The notes below the pieces were generated by a model, which worked only from the letters and a program-made list of their open reading frames with translations, was not told the origin of the DNA and did no database searches. Shown here piece after piece: positions 56,356-64,000 of a DNA stretch of 64,000 nt; positions within the stretch are counted from its first letter, which is position 1; each line of letters opens with the position of its first letter. The DNA lies in the NCBI RefSeq assembly GCF_900115555.1, contig NZ_FOWX01000002.1:1-64000 (forward strand), read 5' to 3'. This DNA is from Pseudomonas borbori (GTDB lineage: Bacteria; Pseudomonadota; Gammaproteobacteria; Pseudomonadales; Pseudomonadaceae). Both the position numbers and the translations under genes were made by a program.

Positions 56356-57594
56356 TCAGCGCAACTGGCTGAACAGGTTGAGACTGCTGATCTTCACATA
56401 ACTCTGCTGCGCTGCTTCCAGAACAATGGACTGAAAGGACAGCCGCGACAGCGCTTCGGCGTAGTCCAGTTCGCGCAAGTCGGCCTGCACGGAATTGTTG
56501 ACCAGCGCGACGTCTTCGTTATCAGTCTGGGTCGAGTCGATGATATTCAGGCGTGCGCCGATTTCGCCGCGCACGCTGTCGACCGTGCTCATGCCGTGAT
56601 CGAGGTTGGTCAAGGCCACAGCCACCGCATCACGCACCTGCGAGCCCGCTGCCGGGCTTTCCAGGCTGGTGCGTAGATTGGCGATGGTGTCGAGGATGCC
56701 CTGCTTCTGCCGAGTAGGATCGGCGGTGATCTGGATGCTTTCACCACCCACGGGCACACCGTCGAATTGCATGGCCACACCGCGAAAAACCAACTGGTCG
56801 CTGGTTGCAACGTCAGCGTCCATACGCCCACTGGCGAGCACGGCGGCAGCAGGAATGCCGTAGACCTCGTAGCGGTGCGGATCTGTCGGATCGAAGCGGA
56901 TTTCGACGCCCGTATCGGGGAATACCGGACTACCGGAGAAGGCCACTTCGTCCTGCACCAGCAGTGCGGACACACCGAGGGTGGAACCGGGCGCCAGTGA
57001 AGCGTCGAGCACCGCATCCAGACGCCCGGCATTGGTGACGCTCTGGAAGATCTTCTTGCCGCTGTCGCTGATCGCCAGATCCAGCGAACTGGCCACCTGT
57101 AATTTGCGCTGGCCCTCATCGCCCTGATAGCTGTAGCTGCCATCGCCCTCGCGCACGAAGGGCTGGGTCTTGCCCTGAAACCCGGCGAACAGGTATTCGC
57201 CGCGGGCATTGCGGGTGTTCATCAGGCCGAACAGTTCGTTTTCTCGTTCGCCCAATTCCGCGGCGATGGACTGGCGATCGGCGGTGCTGAGCACACCATT
57301 ACCGGCCTGCACCGCCAGTTCGCGCACGCGCTGCAACACGGTGTTGACCGAGTTGAGGGTGACTTCTTCCTGACTCAGGCTGTTCTTCGCCGCAGTGAGG
57401 TTGTCCTTGTACTGGGTCAGCACATTCTGTTGCTGCTCCAGTTGCAGCAGGCGCACCGAGGCGACCGGGTCGTCCGCCGGGGTGAGGATGCGGTTGCCGG
57501 TGCTGATCTGCTCCTGGGTACGGGTGGCATTGGCGTAGTTGCGCTGAATGCCCTGTACGCCGTTGTTGAACGTCTGGATGGTGGAGATGCGCAT
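56356..57594 (-). CDS. flgL: Hook-filament junction protein FlgL (HAP3)
   Basis: 412 residues. MRISTIQTFNNGVQGIQRNYANATRTQEQISTGNRILTPADDPVASVRLLQLEQQQ at the N-terminus and DYAEALSRLSFQSIVLEAAQQSYVKISSLNLFSQLR at the C-terminus are the flagellin-like D0/D1 ends. It sits at the junction with FliC. A 103-bp spacer with a palindrome (57627-57693) separates it from flgK. Confidence 0.95.
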   Translation of the reverse strand: MRISTIQTFNNGVQGIQRNYANATRTQEQISTGNRILTPADDPVASVRLLQLEQQQNVLTQYKDNLTAAKNSLSQEEVTLNSVNTVLQRVRELAVQAGNGVLSTADRQSIAAELGERENELFGLMNTRNARGEYLFAGFQGKTQPFVREGDGSYSYQGDEGQRKLQVASSLDLAISDSGKKIFQSVTNAGRLDAVLDASLAPGSTLGVSALLVQDEVAFSGSPVFPDTGVEIRFDPTDPHRYEVYGIPAAAVLASGRMDADVATSDQLVFRGVAMQFDGVPVGGESIQITADPTRQKQGILDTIANLRTSLESPAAGSQVRDAVAVALTNLDHGMSTVDSVRGEIGARLNIIDSTQTDNEDVALVNNSVQADLRELDYAEALSRLSFQSIVLEAAQQSYVKISSLNLFSQLR

Positions 57595-57626
57595 ACTGGA
57601 GCCTCTTGTTGCAACCGGCGAGTTCT

Positions 57627-57693
57627 GTAGGGTGCGCCTTGCGCACCGGCTGGTTCATCGGTGCGCGCGGCCTAGGCGGCCTCGCGCACCCCA
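57627..57693. repeat. Palindromic element between flgK and flgL
   Basis: GTAGGGTGCGCC and CGCGCACCCC form the outer arms with an inner GGTGCGC/GCGCACC set, just 4 bp beyond the flgK stop. It may attenuate transcription from flgK into flgL. Confidence 0.65.
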
Positions 57694-57697
57694 CGAC

Positions 57698-59749
57698 TTA
57701 TCTGAAGGCACTGATCAGGGTATCGAACAAAGAACGGGCAACTTGAATGACCTGGGCCGAGGCGTTGTAGTACTGCTCGAACTTGATCAGGTTGGCGGCT
57801 TCTTCGTCGAGATTGACCGCCGACAGCGAGTCGCGGTTGTTGCTCGCCTGTTTGAGAATGGCGCCGGTGGCGTCGCTGTCCTGCCTGGCCTGCGCCGTCA
57901 GGGTGCCGACCCGCTCGACCAGGTCGCCATAGCCGTCGGTGAAGCTGACGCCGGTGCCGATGCCCACCGACGGGTCCACGCCCACGCTCTGCTTGTTCTG
58001 CAGATCGACCAATTTCAGGGCGTTGCGGTTGTCGGAGACGCCGTTTTGATTGAAGCCCAGGGTGAAACTATCGCCATTTTCCGGGCGACCGCTGAACGCT
58101 TGCTCGATGCTGTAGTTCTCGGTGACTGCCGGAACACCGGAAGTAACTGCAATGGTGTAACTCAGCGTATTGGCCTGACCCGGGTTGACGGACAACGATG
58201 CAGGAGAAATAACCACTCCTGCTGGTGCGGGGCTGGGCAAACTCAGGTCAAGCTGTTGGGTGGTGGCGTTGTAGGTCATGGTGACCGGCGAGAAACCACT
58301 CAACACTGACGGCAGTAGGGGGTCATGGGTAGAGGTGAGCTGCGGCTGACCTATCACCGCATTCCCCCGATTCTGCAGATCGGCCTCGGAACGCACCGGC
58401 GCGGCAAACGCCAACTGATCGGGCTGATCCAACTGGGCGCTGATGGCGGTGGCGCCGCGCCGGGTCGGCTGCAGGAGAAACCGGTCATCCGCCGCCGGCG
58501 CGGAGTCGATGGCCAGTTCGAAACCCTGGTCGCGGCCGCTCGCATCGGTAAAGGTCAGGGTCGCCGGATAGCTGCCGGGCGAGCTGGGGTTGATCGTCAT
58601 GGTCGCGCCATCGCTCAAGCGCCGTGCGCTGTAGTTGCTGCCATCGTAATCCAGGCGGTAGTCGCTGGTGGTCAGGATGCTGCTGTCGGTGATATTCAGC
58701 GCCGGCTGGACGTTGCTGGTGTTGGTCGAATAAGCCCGCACCCGCAGCTGGGCCAGCGCCGTGTCGTTGTAATCGCCGAACAGCGCCGTGCCCACCTGGC
58801 CTTTCAGGTCCAGACCCTGGCCGAGCTGGCTGTTGACCTGGTCACTGACCGCCAGGGCCAGTCGCCCCAGGGAGTTGAGGGTCGGATCCAGGGTCTCGCT
58901 GCGATAGCGGATCAGCCCGCCCAGCTCGCCACCGCTGAGCAGGGAGGTGATGCCCTGGCGCGAGCCGCCGCTGACGAAGCTCACCTCGAAACGCGTCGGG
59001 TCGCCCTGCCCCGGCCCGACTTCCAGGCGGCTGGTGCTGCTGCCCACCACCAGCGGCTGGCCGGAGCCAACGAACAGGTTGAGCGAGTTGTCGTCCTGCG
59101 CCACCACGGTCACGCCGACGAAGGTGGACAGCTGGCGGATCGCCTCTTCGCGGGCATCGAGCAGGTCGTTGGGTTGCTGACCGTTGGCCGCGGCCTTGGC
59201 GATGGAATCGTTGTAGCTGGCAATCGAGGTGGCCAGGCGATTGACCTGGTCGCTGACGGCCACCATCTGCTTGTTGATGAACTCGTTCTGCTCGCCGATC
59301 CGGTCGGCAACCGTATTGAAGCGCCTGGCCAGGCCTTCCGCCTCGGACAGCACCAGTTGCCGCGCCGGAATGTTGGCCGGGTCTTCGGCGGCCGTCTGCA
59401 GGGAAGAGAAGAACTTCTGCACCGAGGGCGTGATGCCGGTGGTGGTGCCTGCCAGCAGCGAATCGAGCTGTTCGATCTGGCTTCTGTAGGCTTCCACGTC
59501 GCTGCTCAGCGCGGTGCTGCTGCGCACCTGGGCACTCAGGAACTCGCTGTAGGTGCGGCGGACATCCACCAGGGTGGTGCCCGAGCCGATATAGCCGGCA
59601 CCGCTGAACTGCGGATTGCGCGTGGCCTGCACCGTGTCCTGACGGCTAAACCCGGGGGTGTTGACGTTAGTGATGTTATGCCCGGTGACGGCCAGCGAGG
59701 TCTTGTTCGCCGACAAGCCGGACAGGCCGATACTCAGTAGGTCAGCCAT
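57698..59749 (-). CDS. flgK: Hook-filament junction protein FlgK (HAP1)
   Basis: 683 residues. N-terminal MADLLSIGLSGLSANKTSLAVTGHNITNVNTPGFSRQ (rod-hook family signature), long variable middle, and C-terminal NRDSLSAVNLDEEAANLIKFEQYYNASAQVIQVARSLFDTLI. It is 8 bp downstream of flgJ and cotranscribed with flgFGHIJ. Confidence 0.95.
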   Translation of the reverse strand: MADLLSIGLSGLSANKTSLAVTGHNITNVNTPGFSRQDTVQATRNPQFSGAGYIGSGTTLVDVRRTYSEFLSAQVRSSTALSSDVEAYRSQIEQLDSLLAGTTTGITPSVQKFFSSLQTAAEDPANIPARQLVLSEAEGLARRFNTVADRIGEQNEFINKQMVAVSDQVNRLATSIASYNDSIAKAAANGQQPNDLLDAREEAIRQLSTFVGVTVVAQDDNSLNLFVGSGQPLVVGSSTSRLEVGPGQGDPTRFEVSFVSGGSRQGITSLLSGGELGGLIRYRSETLDPTLNSLGRLALAVSDQVNSQLGQGLDLKGQVGTALFGDYNDTALAQLRVRAYSTNTSNVQPALNITDSSILTTSDYRLDYDGSNYSARRLSDGATMTINPSSPGSYPATLTFTDASGRDQGFELAIDSAPAADDRFLLQPTRRGATAISAQLDQPDQLAFAAPVRSEADLQNRGNAVIGQPQLTSTHDPLLPSVLSGFSPVTMTYNATTQQLDLSLPSPAPAGVVISPASLSVNPGQANTLSYTIAVTSGVPAVTENYSIEQAFSGRPENGDSFTLGFNQNGVSDNRNALKLVDLQNKQSVGVDPSVGIGTGVSFTDGYGDLVERVGTLTAQARQDSDATGAILKQASNNRDSLSAVNLDEEAANLIKFEQYYNASAQVIQVARSLFDTLISAFR

Positions 59750-59757
59750 GGCTCAGT

Positions 59758-60930
59758 TCATCCCCGGGTCGGCGCCGTGTCGCTGGACGCGATGGTTTGG
59801 TAGGTCGACATCTGCCGGGCGATCTGTGACACCTTGCGCGCGTACTGCGGATCGGTGGCGTAACCGGCCTTCTGCAACTCGCGAGCGAACTGCTCGGGGT
59901 TCTGCGTGGCATCGAGGGCTTTTTCGTAGCGACCGTTGCTCTGCAAGAAGCTGACGAAGTCTTCGAAGCTGTGGGCGTAGGAATCATAGGCACGGAACGT
60001 GGCCGCCTCCTTGACCGCCTTGCCACCCTTGTACTCGGTGGTCAGCACCCGTGCCGACTCGCCGTCCCAGCTGTTGTGGCTCTTGATGCCGAACAGGTTG
60101 TGGCTGCTGCTGCCGTCCTGCTGGCGGATGATCGACTTGCCCCAACCGGTTTCCAGCGCGGCCTGGGCCACCAGGTAGCGGGCATCGACGCCGATCTTCT
60201 CGGCGGCCTGTTCGGCCATCGGCAGCATGGCGGCGATGAACTCGTCTTTCGAGGCGAAGACGGTCTTGCCCGCTGCCTGCGCCAGACGCCGGCCGCTGAT
60301 GGCATCCGCGCCATTCAGGTCCAGGGCCTTGTCGGCGGGAGCGGCAAACGCCTTGGCCGGGATCCAGTCGTTTTGCGCCAGCGGCTGTGCATCCAGCGTG
60401 TCGGCCGCAGGCACGATGCCCGCCATCAACCGGTCACTCGATTTACCCGGCAGCGACAGGCGCCGCTGATTGAGCAGGGACGAGTCGTCGCGGCTGCTGT
60501 CGACCCTGGCCAAGGGCTTGCTCGGCGCACTCGGTAGCGGCTGGTCGACCTGAGCGAAGGGGTTGGGCCGGCTGCCGGCGTCCTTGATTTTTGACATCTG
60601 CCGCACCAGCACGTCGGCCAGACCGATACCGTTCTGGTTGTTCGACAGGGTCACCGACAGCTGCTGGTCGTGCATGTCCTGGTAGGTCTTGCTCTCGTTG
60701 CTGTTCATGAAGTTGCCTTCGGCGAACACTTCGTTGGCCGAGCGCATGGCCTTGAGCATTTCATTGAGAAACAGCGACTCGAACTCTTGCGCCACCTTGC
60801 GAATGTTCTGCTCGCTGTCGCCACCGACCTTGAACTGGTTGAGCCGGTTCAGGTCGGTGAAGGCGCCGCTGTCCAGCGGGCTGTTGCCGTTGATGCTGCC
60901 GGGCATACCGGCCGAGAGTCGAGAATCCAT
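59758..60930 (-). CDS. flgJ: Flagellar rod assembly protein / muramidase FlgJ
   Basis: 390 residues. The rod-binding domain (about 25-110, VAQEFESLFLNEMLKAMRSANEVF) scaffolds rod assembly; the C-terminal glucosaminidase-type domain (about 225-375) has the catalytic Glu in YLVAQAALETGWGKSI and the HNLFGIK motif. It locally cuts peptidoglycan to let the rod through. It lies 13 bp after flgI. Confidence 0.95.
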   Translation of the reverse strand: MDSRLSAGMPGSINGNSPLDSGAFTDLNRLNQFKVGGDSEQNIRKVAQEFESLFLNEMLKAMRSANEVFAEGNFMNSNESKTYQDMHDQQLSVTLSNNQNGIGLADVLVRQMSKIKDAGSRPNPFAQVDQPLPSAPSKPLARVDSSRDDSSLLNQRRLSLPGKSSDRLMAGIVPAADTLDAQPLAQNDWIPAKAFAAPADKALDLNGADAISGRRLAQAAGKTVFASKDEFIAAMLPMAEQAAEKIGVDARYLVAQAALETGWGKSIIRQQDGSSSHNLFGIKSHNSWDGESARVLTTEYKGGKAVKEAATFRAYDSYAHSFEDFVSFLQSNGRYEKALDATQNPEQFARELQKAGYATDPQYARKVSQIARQMSTYQTIASSDTAPTRG

Positions 60931-60943
60931 CGCCGCTGCCTCC

Positions 60944-62041
60944 TTAAATCACGATCAGGTCGGCCTGCAGGGCGCCGGCTTGCTTGAGCGCCTCCAGGAT
61001 GGCCATCAGGTCGGAGGGCGATGCGCCCACCTGGTTCACCGCCCGAACGATTTCATCCAGGGTGGTACCGGGGCCGAACTTGAACATCGGTTTAGCCTCT
61101 TCCTGGGCCCCCACCCGCGAGCGTGGCACCACCACGGTCTGGCCACCGGAGAGGGCTTCCGGCTGACTGACGATGGGGTCTTCGGTGATGGTTACCGTGA
61201 GGCTGCCGTGGGTCACGGCCGCCGGTTGCACGCGCACGTTCTGGCCGATGACGATAGTGCCGGTACGGGCGTTGATGATGATCTTGGCCACCGCCTGGCC
61301 GACTTCGACTTCGAGGTTTTCCAGAATCGACAGGTAATCCACCCGCTGATTCGGATCGAGCGGCGCGCTGACGCGGATCGAGCCACCGTCGAGCGCCTGG
61401 GCGACACCTGGGCCGAGCAGGTCGTTGATCTGGTCGACGATATTCTTCGCCGTGGTGAAGTCCGGACGATTGAGGTTGAGGGTCAGGGTATTGCCCTGAT
61501 CGAAACCGCTGGGCACCGAACGCTCGACCGTCGCACCGCCAGGAATGCGCCCCGCCGAAGGCACGTTGACGGTGATGCGCGAACCATCGCCGCCTTCGGC
61601 ATCGAAACCACCGACCACCAGATTGCCCTGGGCGACGGCGTAGACATTGCCGTCGATGCCCTTAAGCGGTGCCATCAGCAGGCTACCGCCGCGCAGGCTC
61701 TTGGCGTTGCCGATGGAGGAAACGGTGATGTCGATGGTCTGCCCCGGCCTGGCGAACGCCGGCAGATCGGCATGGATGGACACCGCCGCGACGTTCTTCA
61801 GCTGCACGTTGCCGCCTGGCGGCACCTTGATGCCGAACTGCGCCAGCATGTTGTTGAAGGTCTGCACGGTGAACGGCGTCTGGGTGGTCTGGTCGCCGCT
61901 GCCATTGAGGCCGACCACCAGGCCGTAGCCGATCAACTGGTTGCTGCGCACGCCCTGGATACTGGCCAGATCCTTGAGCCGCTCGGCCTGGGCCGGCAGG
62001 CACAGCAGAGCGCATAGCAATAAGAGGTAGGAGCGGGCCAT
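60944..62041 (-). CDS. flgI: Flagellar P-ring protein FlgI
   Basis: 365 residues starting [19 protein letters not shown], a cleavable signal peptide. The body ([50 protein letters not shown]) is FlgI. A farther in-frame start at 62161 would run through flgH and is rejected. Strikingly, the start codon and first five codons (Met-Ala-Arg-Ser-Tyr) lie inside a 22-bp arm of the REP-like palindrome at 62027-62098; an AGGA in the loop sits 8 nt upstream of the ATG. Confidence 0.95.
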   Translation of the reverse strand: MARSYLLLLCALLCLPAQAERLKDLASIQGVRSNQLIGYGLVVGLNGSGDQTTQTPFTVQTFNNMLAQFGIKVPPGGNVQLKNVAAVSIHADLPAFARPGQTIDITVSSIGNAKSLRGGSLLMAPLKGIDGNVYAVAQGNLVVGGFDAEGGDGSRITVNVPSAGRIPGGATVERSVPSGFDQGNTLTLNLNRPDFTTAKNIVDQINDLLGPGVAQALDGGSIRVSAPLDPNQRVDYLSILENLEVEVGQAVAKIIINARTGTIVIGQNVRVQPAAVTHGSLTVTITEDPIVSQPEALSGGQTVVVPRSRVGAQEEAKPMFKFGPGTTLDEIVRAVNQVGASPSDLMAILEALKQAGALQADLIVI

Positions 62042-62098
62042 GCCCGCGATCCTGCTACCGACCCTGTGAATGCTTTCGCGGGCATGGCCCGCTCCTAC
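62027..62098. repeat. Perfect 22-bp inverted repeat in the flgH-flgI junction
   Basis: Arms 62027-62048 and 62077-62098 are exact complements (outer ends GTAGGAGCGGGCC and GGCCCGCTCCTAC) around a 28-nt loop. The arm nearest flgI contains its start codon (62039-62041), and the Shine-Dalgarno-like AGGA is in the loop. In mRNA this is a strong hairpin. Confidence 0.9.
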
Positions 62099-62118
62099 GA
62101 TCATCATCTGCGTCACCC

Positions 62119-62814
62119 TTAGAACGGCCACAGCGGGCTGATGAAGAAACGATCGAGCCAACCCGGCTGACTGGCGTCGGCGAAGGCGCCGGTGCCCGAG
62201 TAGGTGATGCGCGCATCGGCGATGCGGGTCGAGGCCACGGTGTTGTCCGTGGCAATATCGTCGGCTCTGACCAGCCCGGCGATGCGCACCAGTTCGTCAC
62301 CGGTATTGAGGGTCATCCACTTCTCGCCGCGGATCGCCAGAATACCGTTGGGCAATACCTCGGCCACGGTCACGGTGATCGAGCCGCTCAGGCTGTTGCC
62401 TTGGGCCGCCTTGCTATCGCCCTTGGTGTCGCGGTTGGCGCTGTACTCGGCGCTCAGCGACAGCTGATTGTCGGAGAACGGGTTAGCTGCCGTCACCGCG
62501 CCGCCGAACAGCGAGGTCAGGCCGATGTCGGCGCTGCTGTCCTTCTGGATCTGCGAGCCGGCATTCTTGCTGGCCTGGGTGCGCTCGTTGAGGGTGATGG
62601 TGATGATGTCGCCGACGCGGAAGGCCTTGCGATCGTCGAACAGGTTGTTCTCGAAGCCGGCCTGATAGATCGAGCCGTTGTTCTGCTCCGCCGGCAACGG
62701 CGTGCGCGGCAGTACCGGCGCGTAATAGGGGTCGTTGGGCTTCGCCGGCGGCGCGACGCAGCCACCCAGGACAACCAGACCCAGCATCGAGAGCACTATT
62801 ACCAGCCGGTTCAT
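62119..62814 (-). CDS. flgH: Flagellar L-ring lipoprotein FlgH
   Basis: 231 residues from [10 protein letters not shown] (62814). Lipobox VLGGC makes Cys19 the acylated residue. The body [24 protein letters not shown] and [37 protein letters not shown] is FlgH. It forms the outer-membrane L-ring. A 77-bp gap, filled by the palindrome, separates it from flgI. Confidence 0.95.
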   Translation of the reverse strand: MNRLVIVLSMLGLVVLGGCVAPPAKPNDPYYAPVLPRTPLPAEQNNGSIYQAGFENNLFDDRKAFRVGDIITITLNERTQASKNAGSQIQKDSSADIGLTSLFGGAVTAANPFSDNQLSLSAEYSANRDTKGDSKAAQGNSLSGSITVTVAEVLPNGILAIRGEKWMTLNTGDELVRIAGLVRADDIATDNTVASTRIADARITYSGTGAFADASQPGWLDRFFISPLWPF

Positions 62815-62874
62815 AACCACTACCTCACGGCGTTTGTATCGAGTCAGGGCCGGGCAACCGCCCGACCTCAACGA

Positions 62875-63660
62875 TTAAAGATTCTGCGAAACGAAGGCCA
62901 GCATCTGGTCGGCGGTGGAGATGACTTTCGAGTTCATCTCGTAGGCGCGCTGGGTGGTGATCATGTTGACCAGCTCCTCGACCACGCTGACGTTGGAGTT
63001 TTCCAGGGTGTGCTGCAGGGTGGTGCCCAAGCCGTTGAGGCCCGGGGTGCCGACCTGCGGCGCGCCGCTGGCGGCGGTTTCCAGGAACAGGTTGTTGCCG
63101 ATCGCTTCCAGACCGGCCGGGTTGATGAAGTCGGCGGTCTGCAGGTTGCCGACGATCTGCGGCTGCGGATTGCCGTCGGTGGTCACCGACACCGTACCGT
63201 CTTCGCCGACGGTGAAGGTGCGTACTTCGTTGGGCAGGACGATCGCCGGCTCCAGGGCATAACCGTTGGAGGTGACGACCTGGCCGTCCGAGTTCAGGTG
63301 AAAGCTGCCATCACGGGTATAGGACACCGTGCCATCGGGCATCAGCACCTGGAAGAAACCGCGGCCGTTGACCGCCAGATCCAGGGGTTGTTCGGTGGTT
63401 TGCAGACTGCCGGCGGTGAAGATCTTCTGCGTGCCGACCACCCGCACCCCGGTACCCAATTGCAAACCGGACGGCAGCTGGCTGTCCTGGCTGGACTGGC
63501 CGCCGGGCTGGCGGCGGATCTGGTACAGCAGATCCTCGAACTCGGCCCGATCGCGCTTGAAGCCCGTGGTCGAGACGTTGGCCAGGTTGTTGGAAATGGT
63601 AGTCAGGTTCATGTCCTGGGCGGACAGACCGGTCTTGCTGACCCACAGTGCCGGAAGCAT
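62875..63660 (-). CDS. flgG: Distal rod protein FlgG
   Basis: 261 residues. N-terminal MLPALWVSKTGLSAQDMNLTTISNNLANVSTTGFKRDRAEFEDLLYQ and C-terminal NVSVVEELVNMITTQRAYEMNSKVISTADQMLAFVSQNL are the rod-hook family ends, with the central GTGVRVVGTQKIFTAGSLQTTEQPLDLAVNGRGFFQV. It builds the distal rod. It follows flgF by 46 bp. Confidence 0.96.
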   Translation of the reverse strand: MLPALWVSKTGLSAQDMNLTTISNNLANVSTTGFKRDRAEFEDLLYQIRRQPGGQSSQDSQLPSGLQLGTGVRVVGTQKIFTAGSLQTTEQPLDLAVNGRGFFQVLMPDGTVSYTRDGSFHLNSDGQVVTSNGYALEPAIVLPNEVRTFTVGEDGTVSVTTDGNPQPQIVGNLQTADFINPAGLEAIGNNLFLETAASGAPQVGTPGLNGLGTTLQHTLENSNVSVVEELVNMITTQRAYEMNSKVISTADQMLAFVSQNL

Positions 63661-63706
63661 ATCGATTCTCCTCGAGCGCCATTTTCAAGGCGCCGCGTGC
63701 TGGTGA

Positions 63707-64000
63707 TTAGCTAATTTGCAAAACCCGCGCCACAGCGGCCGCATTGTCTTCGGCAGTGCGCATCATCTTCACTTGCAGCTCGAACTGGCGGGACAGGGAG
63801 AGGATGGCAGTCATCTCCTCCACCGCATTGACGTTGCTCGACTCGAGAAAGCCGGAGGTCACCTGCACGCTGGCATCGGCCTGCACCGGCTCGCCACCCT
63901 TGTAGCGAATCAGGCCGTCGCTGCCCTTCTCCATCTGCTTCAGGTCGGGATTGACCAGCTTCAGCCGATCGACTTCTGCCAGCACGCTAGGCCCTTCGCC
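63707..64000 (-). CDS. flgF: Proximal rod protein FlgF, partial
   Basis: 98 codons from the right edge to a TAG stop; the frame reaches the window boundary (GEGPSVLAEVDRLKL...). The C-terminus LESSNVNAVEEMTAILSLSRQFELQVKMMRTAEDNAAAVARVLQIS is characteristic of FlgF. The GTG at 63985 is an internal Val codon, not a start; the N-terminal ~60% is outside the window. Confidence 0.93.
   Translation of the reverse strand, partial: GEGPSVLAEVDRLKLVNPDLKQMEKGSDGLIRYKGGEPVQADASVQVTSGFLESSNVNAVEEMTAILSLSRQFELQVKMMRTAEDNAAAVARVLQIS

Noticed and set aside
62042..62161. Upstream start for flgI with 40 extra residues
   Set aside because: It would translate the palindrome and part of flgH and put the signal peptide internally.

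Overview
The window is chromosomal DNA from a gamma-proteobacterium of the genus Pseudomonas in the broad sense. The evidence is high G+C, near-textbook FleQ, FleN, FliA, HsbA/HsbR/HptB and MotC/MotD/ParC/ParP orthologues in pseudomonad order, sigma-54 and sigma-28 flagellar promoters, and many short pseudomonad-type palindromic intergenic repeats. I cannot name the species. Unlike my recollection of P. aeruginosa, where the fleQ-fliJ block and the fliK-cheW block lie apart, here they are contiguous.

Layout. 1-372: the end of an IS21-family element (istB 3' end plus four 23-bp terminal repeats). 425-5609: a mixed housekeeping stretch (comEA-like, DUF2061, GNAT, a secreted alpha/beta hydrolase overlapping mlaA, pirin, a small lipoprotein). 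5606-12569, minus strand: the cytochrome c maturation operon ccmABCDEFGHI. 12722-14589, plus strand: a FliK-like protein and a stand-alone FlhB C-terminal homologue. From 14681 to the right edge almost every gene is on the minus strand and belongs to motility. Reading upstream from 14681 these are DUF2802, cheW, parP, parC, motD, motC, cheB, cheA, cheZ, cheY, fliA, fleN, flhF, flhA (to 28779); flhB, fliR, fliQ, fliP, fliO, fliN, fliM, fliL, fliK (to 36383); hptB, hsbR, hsbA, fliJ, fliI, fliH, fliG, fliF, fliE (to 44823); fleR, fleS, fleQ, fliT-like, two fliS, fliD, flaG, fliC (to 55088); a plus-strand higBA toxin-antitoxin pair (55642-56321); then flgL, flgK, flgJ, flgI, flgH, flgG and partial flgF to the edge.

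How it works together. FleQ is the master activator of sigma-54 operons; FleSR is the two-component relay for the middle class; FliA (sigma-28) drives fliC. FleN and FlhF set flagellar number and polar site. FlhAB/FliOPQR/FliHIJ form the export machine, FliEFG/MN the basal body and switch, FliK/FlhB the hook-length switch, MotCD a second stator, CheABYZW the signalling core with ParC/ParP for polar arrays, and HsbA/HsbR/HptB a partner-switching branch controlling FlgM and c-di-GMP.

No wholly new multi-gene system is evident. The most unusual signal is how mobile palindromic repeats have been built into the flagellar regulon: a perfect 22-bp inverted repeat contains the flgI start codon; a CTAG-ended MITE-like element supplies the fleR stop codon and brackets fleSR with a second direct copy; a 160-210-bp dispersed repeat reaches the flhB stop codon and recurs on both sides of fleQ-fliC in inverted orientation; and higBA sits between fliC and flgL. 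FleQ-box-like sequences overlap the predicted fleQ promoter.
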